Shown: positions 1 through 5,026 of the stretch, piece by piece
Numbering within the stretch: the stretch's first letter is position 1
Layout of the letters: each line of letters opens with the position of its first letter
Assembly: GCA_002304845.1 (NCBI GenBank)
Contig: DBPM01000018.1
Coordinates: forward strand, 463-5,488
DNA from: Candidatus Shapirobacteria bacterium UBA1420
GTDB lineage: Bacteria; Patescibacteriota; Microgenomatia; UBA12405
DNA: 5,026 nucleotides
Direction: 5' to 3'
Translations under genes and position numbers: made by a program
Notes under the pieces: generated by a model
What the model saw: only the letters and a program-made list of their open reading frames with translations
What the model was told of the DNA's origin: nothing
Database searches by the model: none

Positions 1-116
1 CGACCGATATAAGAAATTTGCCAATGAAAATCGGTATCGGCATGAAGTTGGTGAATGAGTTCAACGGCGGGAGTGATGTGAGTGCCGGTGAGCAGAATTT
101 TTCGAGTGGCGATCAT
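1..116 (-). CDS. murG: MurG N-terminus (partial), lipid II-forming GlcNAc transferase
   Basis: MurG transfers GlcNAc from UDP-GlcNAc to lipid I on the inner face of the membrane, giving lipid II. Only the first 38 codons are present; the gene runs off the left edge. The start reads MIATRKILLTGTHITPAVEL and continues to an SYIGR segment, which fits the first beta strand, first loop and second strand of the MurG N-terminal Rossmann domain. The usual first glycine-rich loop (GGTGGH type) is condensed to TGTH. The ATG at 116 lies inside ftsW in another frame, giving a 56-base overlap, and no Shine-Dalgarno site precedes it, so translational coupling to ftsW is likely. The position directly after ftsW matches the standard ftsW-murG order and supports the call. 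The fragment alone would be weak evidence because the catalytic C-terminal domain is outside the window. Confidence 0.8.
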   Translation of the reverse strand, partial: MIATRKILLTGTHITPAVELIHQLHADTDFHWQISYIG

Positions 117-1191
117 GATTTGAGTATAACAATTGCGAGTACTTCTTTTCGATATTGATAGCCAAACCTAAGGCGGCAAAAAGATTGATTAAAGATGAGC
201 CTCCGTAGGCAATAAAGGGAAAAGGAATCCCAGTGAGAGGAATCAAAGCCACAATGGCGGCAAAATTAATTAGTCCCTGGAGGGCGATCCAAACGGCAAT
301 ACCACCCACCAAGAGTTTTTCGTAATCATCTTTGGCGACTTGAGATAAGCGCATGAGTCGGGAAATAAGAATTAAAAACAGATAAGTAATTAAGGCTAGA
401 CCAATAAAGCCGGTTTCTTCACCGATAATGGCTAAAATTGAATCAGTGCTGATTTTGGGTAGAAATTTATATTTATGATCAGAGTTGGCAAAACCTTTAC
501 CACTGATACCCCCGGAAGCCAGGGAAAGAATGATTTGTTCACTGTGGTAACTTAAATCTTGATTGTTTTGTTGTTGTAAGAGAGTTTTGACGCGATTAAG
601 GCGATAAGGAGAGGTGAAAATAAAAATAGCGGCAAAAACAGTCAGGATTAGACCGACTAAAAAAAGATTAGTGATTTTGGCGCCCGAAAGAAAATAAATA
701 GCGGTTACAATCAAGGCAATTAAGAGAGTGGTACTGAGATTAGGTTCAAGAATAATGAGAATTAAAGGCAGACCTAAATAAAGAAAGAGGCTACTGATAT
801 TTCTATGTTCGGGTAAAGTGAAGAGATAAGAAAAAAAGATAACGGAGGCAAGTTTAAAAAGTTCTGAGGGTTGAAAATTAAAAAATCCCAGATCAATTTG
901 ACGACGGGCACCCAAAACTTTGACTCCGATACCGGGAATAAGAACTAAAATTAGAAAAATAACGGAAAGTAAATAGAAGCGAAAGGAATTTTCTTTGACC
1001 AGATTAAGATTAAGTTTGGAAGTAATCAACATGACAATGATGCCTAAGATTAACCAGAGCAGTTGTCTTTTGATAAAAAAATAGGGATCACCAATAGTTT
1101 TTTCCGCTTCAAATAAAGAGGCGGAGGACATGAAGAGTAAGCCTATAAAACTGAGAGCCAGGGCATAGACAAAGAGCAGGGAGTTTTTCAT
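61..1191 (-). CDS. ftsW: FtsW, SEDS-family septal peptidoglycan polymerase
   Basis: This 376-residue membrane protein belongs to the SEDS family (FtsW/RodA/SpoVE), which polymerises lipid II into glycan strands with a partner class B PBP. About ten hydrophobic segments are visible, roughly at 4-22, 43-58, 72-90, 110-126, 133-149, 152-169, 174-193, 258-279, 293-320 and 329-347. Family motifs are GARRQIDLG then FQPSE (94-110), EPNLSTTLL (149-157), FLPKISTDSILAIIGEETG (243-261) with Asp250 at the catalytic aspartate position, and PFIAYGGSSL (325-334). The usual Trp after GARR is Gln here. FtsW is preferred over RodA because murG follows directly. The start ATG shares its A with the stop of the ATP-grasp gene (TGATG). 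The last 18 residues are rich in His, Arg and Ser and are encoded by the stretch overlapping murG, so the tail may be only a by-product of the overlap. Confidence 0.95.
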   Translation of the reverse strand: MKNSLLFVYALALSFIGLLFMSSASLFEAEKTIGDPYFFIKRQLLWLILGIIVMLITSKLNLNLVKENSFRFYLLSVIFLILVLIPGIGVKVLGARRQIDLGFFNFQPSELFKLASVIFFSYLFTLPEHRNISSLFLYLGLPLILIILEPNLSTTLLIALIVTAIYFLSGAKITNLFLVGLILTVFAAIFIFTSPYRLNRVKTLLQQQNNQDLSYHSEQIILSLASGGISGKGFANSDHKYKFLPKISTDSILAIIGEETGFIGLALITYLFLILISRLMRLSQVAKDDYEKLLVGGIAVWIALQGLINFAAIVALIPLTGIPFPFIAYGGSSLINLFAALGLAINIEKKYSQLLYSNHDRHSKNSAHRHSHHSRR

Positions 1192-2258
1192 CAGGTAAAA
1201 TCGCTGAGAACTGAATCAATAACTACCGGTTTAAAATATTGCATTTTTTTAATAGTGGTACCTTGCGAATTTCTTTGGGTTAATTCGGTACCAATAATTT
1301 TAGCCCGATTGATTTTTTGCTGTAGAGATTGAGTGTTGAGAGAATAATCTAGGCCGGCAAATTCTAAGAGGTGATAATAAAAAAGAGGTTCAAGACCAGA
1401 TTTCTTTTCTAGGTGGGTGTAAAAAGCAAAGGAAGCAGTCAGGCGAGGGTTGCATTCCAAAAGATACATTTCTTGATCTTGGACAAAAAAATCGAGACCA
1501 AAAAAACCTCGATAATTAAGAGGTTGAAGAATTTTATCGGCAAAGTCTTGGGTAATTTTTTGAATTTTTTTAATTTGAGAAGCACTTAAATTACTGGGCC
1601 ATTGGCGACCAACAGTGGCAAAGGGATTTTGGGTGAGAGGAAAGAGACCGGTAATTTGGAGGGCGGGAGGACTTTGTAAAAGTCCGTGACGGGTGAGACA
1701 AGCATTGTTGAGAACGGTAAAACCTTTCAGACGAGGGGAAAATTTCATCAACTGTCCGAGAGGGATAATTTTTTTGGCTTGAGAAAAATCTTTAAAATAA
1801 TGAGTACTGTTGCCGGCCCAACCAAAGTGACTTTGTAACACTAAATCCGGACCAAATTGTGTTTGAGCCAAAACAAAATTTTTTTGATTAAAGGGGGCGA
1901 CAAGACTGTTGATAACCGGAAGTTTTTTTTGATGACAAAGTTGGTAAAATTTAACTTTGTCTTCCAAAAGACGATTAAGTTTGGCGGGGTTGGCCGCCAG
2001 TGTCCAGTGATGTTGGCGACAGAGATGTTCGATTTTGGCAGAGGGTTTAAAGGGAATAATTAATGGTTTGGGTGATGATTGAATTTGTTTTTTGATAATG
2101 GGTTGGGAGAGTAAGTAACCACTATTTTTAACCTTAAGTTGGGGTAAAAACAAAGAGTGAAAATTTTTTAGTTCCGGTAGATCAATAGCTAAAAACGGTT
2201 CTACGACCAAGAAATAAAAATCAAAACCGGATTGATTAAGTAAGGTTTCGGGATTCAT
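1191..2258 (-). CDS. ATP-grasp ligase, substrate unknown, in the murD slot of the dcw cluster
   Basis: This 355-residue soluble protein has an ATP-grasp fold; such enzymes join a carboxylate to an amine or thiol through an acyl-phosphate. Residues 1-90 look like a pre-ATP-grasp domain. LLEDKVKFYQLCHQKKLPV (97-115) is the typical entry to the fold. LVLQSHFGWAGNSTHYF (139-155) matches the glycine-rich ATP-binding region, but Gln142 stands where a Lys is usual. GFFGLDFFV (251-259) and LLECNPRLTAS (266-276) give the metal-binding Asp256, Glu268, Asn270 and Arg272 positions. It is not obviously Ddl, LysX/RimK or biotin carboxylase, and there is no signal peptide. It is joined by one-base overlaps to the PLP enzyme upstream (TAATG) and to ftsW downstream (TGATG), so it is probably co-expressed with both. 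A D-aspartate-ligase-like role in peptidoglycan, or loading of the nearby LysW-like protein, are inferences from context. Confidence 0.85.
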   Translation of the reverse strand: MNPETLLNQSGFDFYFLVVEPFLAIDLPELKNFHSLFLPQLKVKNSGYLLSQPIIKKQIQSSPKPLIIPFKPSAKIEHLCRQHHWTLAANPAKLNRLLEDKVKFYQLCHQKKLPVINSLVAPFNQKNFVLAQTQFGPDLVLQSHFGWAGNSTHYFKDFSQAKKIIPLGQLMKFSPRLKGFTVLNNACLTRHGLLQSPPALQITGLFPLTQNPFATVGRQWPSNLSASQIKKIQKITQDFADKILQPLNYRGFFGLDFFVQDQEMYLLECNPRLTASFAFYTHLEKKSGLEPLFYYHLLEFAGLDYSLNTQSLQQKINRAKIIGTELTQRNSQGTTIKKMQYFKPVVIDSVLSDFT

Positions 2259-3055
2259 TAACGTTTAGTGCCGGTACAAATAATAACCGGATATTGACCG
2301 ACAGAGGGATCATGTTTGGCTTGGAGATAGGCAGCTACAGCGAGAGCAGATTCGGTGGATACAGGTAAGGAGTCAATTATTTTTTGAGCGGTGATAATTT
2401 CTTGGTTGCTGACGATGATTGGAGAAGAGGAATGTTGTTGGAGAGTTTTAATTAATTTTTGTTTCAGAGGGAGATATTTAACAGTTAAGGCATCAGTGAG
2501 ATTGGTTTTTTCTGGCTGACAATCAAGATTAAAAGCGGAGGCCAGAGTGGGATTGTAGGCGGATTGGGCGGCAAAAATTTTGACGTTTTTAGGTAGGGTT
2601 TGGGCGATACCTAAAAGGGTAGTACCACTGCCGGTAGGGACAAAGACACTGGTGACCGGAGGTAATTGTTTAAGAATTTCGGTACCGATTTCCTGGTAGC
2701 CTAAAAGAGCGGCGGGATCGGTTGATTGACGAAGTAAATACGCATTGTGCTCTTGACTAAATTTGATAGCATCACTGATGGCTTTGGAACTGTGAATAAC
2801 TGAAGTATTGATTAGTTTCAATTTTTGAGGATTGATTTTGGGAGAGACGAAAACAGTGAGATCAATCCCCTCTTGGTGACAAAAATGGACTGCAGAAATA
2901 GCTGCGTTGCCGGTAGAGGAAATAACGGCATTTTTATAACCGAGACGGAGAAGTTTTTTTAATTGTACTTGGAGAGCTCGATCTTTGGCAGAGCCGGTAG
3001 GATTAAGATCCTCTCTTTTAAAATAAACTGAATTAATATTTTGAAGGGGGGTCAT
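2258..3055 (-). CDS. PLP-dependent fold type II enzyme (threonine synthase / dehydratase / racemase family)
   Basis: This 265-residue protein belongs to the tryptophan-synthase-beta superfamily of PLP enzymes, which catalyse beta or gamma replacement, elimination, or racemisation of amino acids. It opens with TPL, then KREDLNPTGSAKDRA (13-27), where Lys24 should form the Schiff base with PLP. SSTGNAA (46-52) is the loop that contacts the cofactor and substrate. PTGSGTTLLG (140-149) is the phosphate-binding loop. The C-terminal CTGT (260-263) resembles the family's last strand. It is shorter than most relatives (often over 300 residues), mainly because it begins almost at the TPL segment. A stop lies in frame upstream at 3080-3082 with no other ATG between, so this start is well supported. 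It begins the minus-strand block after a 161-base gap and overlaps the ATP-grasp gene by one base. The motifs do not separate threonine synthase, O-phosphoserine-type synthase, dehydratase or serine/aspartate racemase. Confidence 0.9.
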   Translation of the reverse strand: MTPLQNINSVYFKREDLNPTGSAKDRALQVQLKKLLRLGYKNAVISSTGNAAISAVHFCHQEGIDLTVFVSPKINPQKLKLINTSVIHSSKAISDAIKFSQEHNAYLLRQSTDPAALLGYQEIGTEILKQLPPVTSVFVPTGSGTTLLGIAQTLPKNVKIFAAQSAYNPTLASAFNLDCQPEKTNLTDALTVKYLPLKQKLIKTLQQHSSSPIIVSNQEIITAQKIIDSLPVSTESALAVAAYLQAKHDPSVGQYPVIICTGTKR

Positions 3056-3092
3056 ATTATAATAGAGCGTAGTTATATTTTAGCTAATATTT
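3056..3092. promoter_or_regulatory. Divergent intergenic spacer with palindromic TATAAT box
   Basis: This 37-base AT-rich spacer separates the divergent starts of the PLP gene (minus) and the lysW-like gene (plus). The palindrome ATTATAAT at 3056-3063 reads as a perfect TATAAT -10 box on both strands. On the plus strand it sits about 30 bases before the lysW-like ATG, a sensible distance. On the minus strand it directly abuts the PLP gene's ATG, too close for normal use. An alternative minus-strand box, TATAAC at 3072-3077, would allow a very short leader or leaderless mRNA. I see no convincing -35 for either direction and no Shine-Dalgarno site for either gene. AT-rich DNA makes chance matches common, so this is a weak call. 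Confidence 0.35.
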
Positions 3093-3257
3093 ATGAAAGG
3101 GGTTAAAAGTAAAATTAAATGTCCTGATTGTGGCAGTGAAATTAAATATACAAAGCTACAAGTGGGAGATATTTTGGAATGTAGTGAATGCGGGACTGAG
3201 ATTGAAATTTTATCTCTTAGTCCATTAAAATATCGGGAATTGATTGAGGAGAAGTAA
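3093..3257 (+). CDS. lysW: LysW-like amino-group carrier protein (small zinc ribbon)
   Basis: This 54-residue protein is the only plus-strand gene seen. It has two CxxC pairs, CPDC (10-13) and CSEC (30-33), 16 residues apart, forming a zinc ribbon. The stretch VGDILECSECGTEIEILSL followed by SPLKY (24-47) closely resembles LysW, whose C-terminal Glu carries alpha-aminoadipate or glutamate during lysine or arginine synthesis. The overall length also fits LysW. The C-terminus is unusual: it ends RELIEEK instead of the family's EDWGE-like tail with a terminal Glu, so carrier function in the usual form is doubtful. A stop in frame at 3081-3083 and no other ATG before the first Cys fix the start. 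The 3' end overlaps the 3' end of the convergent NlpC/P60-like gene by 41 bases. No LysX, LysZ, LysY or LysJ gene is in the window. Other zinc ribbons are possible, but the match around the second CxxC favours LysW. Confidence 0.78.
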   Translation: MKGVKSKIKCPDCGSEIKYTKLQVGDILECSECGTEIEILSLSPLKYRELIEEK

Positions 3258-3786
3258 TTCGGTAGATACCATTGTATTTAAATGATTTGTCATGGATATC
3301 GAATTCGCCGTAGTGGACTTTACGACCGGAGCGAGAGCTTTCGATGTAAATAATTTTGTCACCGATTTTTTCAATAATAAAAATCACATGTCCGCCTTTT
3401 TCTTGGCGAATGAGATTAGCAGTGTCTGCTTCTGAAATGTTAATTTTTTTAGATAATGGGGTGGAGGTGAGGATATTGGCAGAGGTTTTGCGAGGGTTAA
3501 AACGAGTACCCAGATAAAAATTCAAAAGATGCACGGAGAGGCCGGAACAATCAATACCTAAACGGTGTTTTTTTTGAAAATTGTAAATTTCCTGAGGAGT
3601 CATATCCATAATTTTTTTATTTTCCAAGTTAGCAAATTCAATGGTTTTGAGCGCGATTTCTTTGGCACTGCCCTTGCCCACCATGACCAGTTCAGGATGG
3701 TATTTTTTAGAGACATTCATAAAATAAGGGATGCCGATGTATTTGTTAGCTTCTTGACGGAGTTCTGCTAATTTAGACCTAACCAT
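3217..3786 (-). CDS. NlpC/P60-like cysteine peptidase or amidase, no signal peptide
   Basis: NlpC/P60 proteins are papain-like enzymes that usually cut peptide bonds in peptidoglycan stems. This 189-residue protein shows the family pattern: YIGIPY (16-21) in the first helix, GIDCSGLSVHLLNFYLG (77-93) with the nucleophile Cys80, and GGHVIFIIE (131-139) with His133 as the general base. YIESS (147-151) is where the third polar residue would lie, perhaps Glu149. About 55 residues separate GIPY from DCSG, more than in the shortest family members. The N-terminus is charged, with no signal peptide, lipobox or membrane segment, so the protein is predicted to be cytoplasmic and may act on precursors, recycled peptides or a carrier-bound product rather than the mature wall. 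It overlaps the end of mraY by 19 bases, which suggests coupled translation. Substrate is unknown. Confidence 0.78.
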   Translation of the reverse strand: MVRSKLAELRQEANKYIGIPYFMNVSKKYHPELVMVGKGSAKEIALKTIEFANLENKKIMDMTPQEIYNFQKKHRLGIDCSGLSVHLLNFYLGTRFNPRKTSANILTSTPLSKKINISEADTANLIRQEKGGHVIFIIEKIGDKIIYIESSRSGRKVHYGEFDIHDKSFKYNGIYRITSPQSIPDILMD

Positions 3787-4802
3787 AGACCAAAGATTGC
3801 TAATATAATGGTGGCTAACCAGGCTCGAAAAACAATTTTAGGTTCTTCCCAGCCAATTTTTTGGAGAGTTAAATGAATGGGAGCGGCGGGAAAAAGTTTT
3901 CGGTGACGATAGCTTTTACTGAGAATTTGGAGGGCGCTGCTCATGCCTTCAACAATAAAAGGAGAACCGACAATTAGGAGAGGGACAACTTTACCTAATA
4001 GGATGGCGATGACGGCAAAAGTAGCTCCAAAGGAGAGGGCACCAACATCTCCCAACCAAATTCTAGCTGGATAAACATTAAAATAAAGGAAGGCAATCAA
4101 AGCGCCGATCCAAAGTGAGAGAAAAAGTGAGATTGGAGTATCTAAAGAAGAGCTGGCTAAAATCCAAAAAGCAAAAAGAGAGATTAAGAGCATACCGCAA
4201 GAGAGACCATCGAGACCGTCGCTAATGTTAAAAAAATTAGAAAAGGCTACGATAAGACTGGTGGAAATAGGGATAAAGAAAATACCTAAGTTAACAGCAC
4301 CCAAAAAAGGTAAATAAATAAAATTGATACCCATTTTTAGGTAGATAAATAAGGATATAAACAAGGCTAAAAATATCTGTAAAATTAGCTTGTGTTTCAT
4401 TCTGAGACCAAAGAAACCGGTTTTTTTGAAGTTAAAAAACTTAAGCACATCATCATAAAGGCCTAAGAAGGCGAAGCTAATAAAAGTAAAGAAAATTACG
4501 AATATTTCTTGTGATAATGTGAAATTACTGGAAATAAAAATGCCTGACATTTTTAGTAAAGGGAAAAGTAAAAGAAAAAGAGCGCAAACTGAGGCAATAA
4601 CTAGCAATCCACCACCTACCGGAGTACCGACTTTTTGACCGTGAAATTTATCAAAAATGGGGGTGCGGTGATTTTGGAAATCACGAGTTTGTTGATTTTG
4701 GCGTTGAAATTTTAGTCGATAGAGCAGATTAATGTAAGGAACAACCAAAATACTGGTGACTATGAAAGCAAATAAAAGTAGTCCGAGATAGAGGTGAATC
4801 AT
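3768..4802 (-). CDS. mraY: MraY, phospho-MurNAc-pentapeptide transferase (lipid I synthase)
   Basis: MraY transfers phospho-MurNAc-pentapeptide from UDP to undecaprenyl phosphate, making lipid I. The 344 residues form about ten membrane segments. Motifs in order are KVGTPVGGGLLVI (57-69), GLYDDVLKF (114-122) with the Asp117-Asp118 pair, FFNISDGLDGLSCG (190-203), and ARIWLGDVGALSFG (246-259) with Asp252 at the catalytic metal-binding position. The last cytoplasmic loop reads PAAPIHLTLQKIGWEEPKI (305-323); only His310 of the usual His-His-His remains, the next two being Leu and Thr. The rest is typical of MraY rather than WecA/TagO, and murA, ftsW and murG nearby support this. The start overlaps the murA stop by four bases (ATGA), with no Shine-Dalgarno site. 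The gene ends inside the NlpC/P60-like gene. Confidence 0.95.
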   Translation of the reverse strand: MIHLYLGLLLFAFIVTSILVVPYINLLYRLKFQRQNQQTRDFQNHRTPIFDKFHGQKVGTPVGGGLLVIASVCALFLLLFPLLKMSGIFISSNFTLSQEIFVIFFTFISFAFLGLYDDVLKFFNFKKTGFFGLRMKHKLILQIFLALFISLFIYLKMGINFIYLPFLGAVNLGIFFIPISTSLIVAFSNFFNISDGLDGLSCGMLLISLFAFWILASSSLDTPISLFLSLWIGALIAFLYFNVYPARIWLGDVGALSFGATFAVIAILLGKVVPLLIVGSPFIVEGMSSALQILSKSYRHRKLFPAAPIHLTLQKIGWEEPKIVFRAWLATIILAIFGLWLGLN

Positions 4803-5026
4803 ATTTTAATGTATTTTATGTTAGCACCTAAGGAGGCCAAACGTTCAGCTAATTTTTCATAACCTCTTTCAATTAATTCAACGTTATTGATGGTGCTTTC
4901 TCCCTGGGCAGTGAGAGCGGCGATGGTAATACAGGCGCCGGCACGAAGATCGTTAATTTCTAAATCTTGGGGTTTTAATTTAACCGGTCCGTAAATTTTA
5001 ACTCCATGAAAATATTCTGGTTTATC
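4799..5026 (-). CDS. murA: MurA C-terminus (partial), UDP-GlcNAc enolpyruvyl transferase
   Basis: MurA moves enolpyruvate from PEP to UDP-GlcNAc, the first committed step of peptidoglycan synthesis, in the cytoplasm. Only the last 75 codons are present, with the gene running off the right edge. The reading VKIYGPVKLKPQDLEINDLR followed by AGACITIAALTAQGESTINN (9-48 of the fragment) matches the end of the EPSP-synthase-like fold. The Arg in NDLRAG (residue 28 of the fragment) corresponds to the conserved PEP-site Arg near the C-terminus of MurA. The closing ERGYEKLAERLASLGANI (53-70) is the typical MurA last helix. The TGA stop overlaps the mraY ATG as ATGA, so the two genes are probably translated together. 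The Cys-containing loop that decides fosfomycin sensitivity is outside the window. Confidence 0.92.
   Translation of the reverse strand, partial: DKPEYFHGVKIYGPVKLKPQDLEINDLRAGACITIAALTAQGESTINNVELIERGYEKLAERLASLGANIKYIKI

Noticed and set aside
1257..1292. Two GGTACC sites with partly inverted flanks
   Set aside because: They lie inside the ATP-grasp coding sequence, the symmetry is imperfect, and the codons explain the bases.
1857..2063. Open plus-strand frame of 68 codons
   Set aside because: It is antisense to the ATP-grasp coding region, has no family-like motif, and the minus-strand frame has clear conserved motifs.
2150..3000. Recurring CCGGTAG-like words
   Set aside because: They are scattered without fixed spacing, lie in coding DNA and reflect Thr-Gly and similar codon pairs rather than a repeat array.
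3565..3771. Open plus-strand frame of 68 codons
   Set aside because: It is antisense to the N-terminal part of the NlpC/P60-like gene and looks like a chance opening, with no recognisable domain.
1..5026. Possible alternative genetic code with TGA as a sense codon
   Set aside because: murA, the ATP-grasp gene and ftsW all end in TGA at normal family ends, with the next gene starting at or before the stop, so TGA acts as a stop.

Overview
The window is a compact piece of a division and cell-wall (dcw) gene cluster. Six genes read on the minus strand, in the order murA (3' end only), mraY, an NlpC/P60-like cysteine peptidase, a PLP-dependent fold type II enzyme, an ATP-grasp ligase, ftsW, and murG (5' end only). 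A seventh, 54-codon gene on the plus strand at 3093-3257 encodes a zinc-ribbon protein of the LysW amino-group carrier family. The AT-rich bases, very tight packing, lack of recognisable Shine-Dalgarno sites, and divergent MurG and MraY motifs suggest a Patescibacteria/CPR bacterium, perhaps of the Microgenomates group. That placement is inferred from sequence style, not from a search. Three genes end in TGA at normal family ends, so TGA appears to be a stop and there is no sign of the Gracilibacteria recoding.

Layout from right to left, in the direction of minus-strand transcription: the murA C-terminus (4799-5026) overlaps mraY (3768-4802) by ATGA. mraY overlaps the NlpC/P60-like gene (3217-3786) by 19 bases. 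On the minus strand a 161-base gap follows, occupied by the plus-strand lysW-like gene, whose 3' end overlaps the 3' end of the NlpC/P60-like gene. A second coupled block then starts: the PLP enzyme (2258-3055), the ATP-grasp protein (1191-2258), ftsW (61-1191) and murG (1-116). Its junctions are TAATG, TGATG and a 56-base overlap.

MurA makes UDP-GlcNAc-enolpyruvate, MraY builds lipid I, MurG turns it into lipid II, and FtsW polymerises lipid II. In many bacteria murD lies between mraY and ftsW. Here that slot holds a peptidase-fold protein, a PLP amino-acid enzyme, an ATP-grasp carboxylate-amine ligase and a LysW-like carrier. The parts could form an unrecognised pathway that makes or attaches an unusual amino acid, either for the peptidoglycan stem or cross-bridge or on a carrier protein. 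This is a hypothesis from gene context and family membership; no substrate can be read from the sequence. There are no RNA genes, mobile elements, CRISPR arrays or significant repeats, and no stretch over 300 bases lacks a gene.
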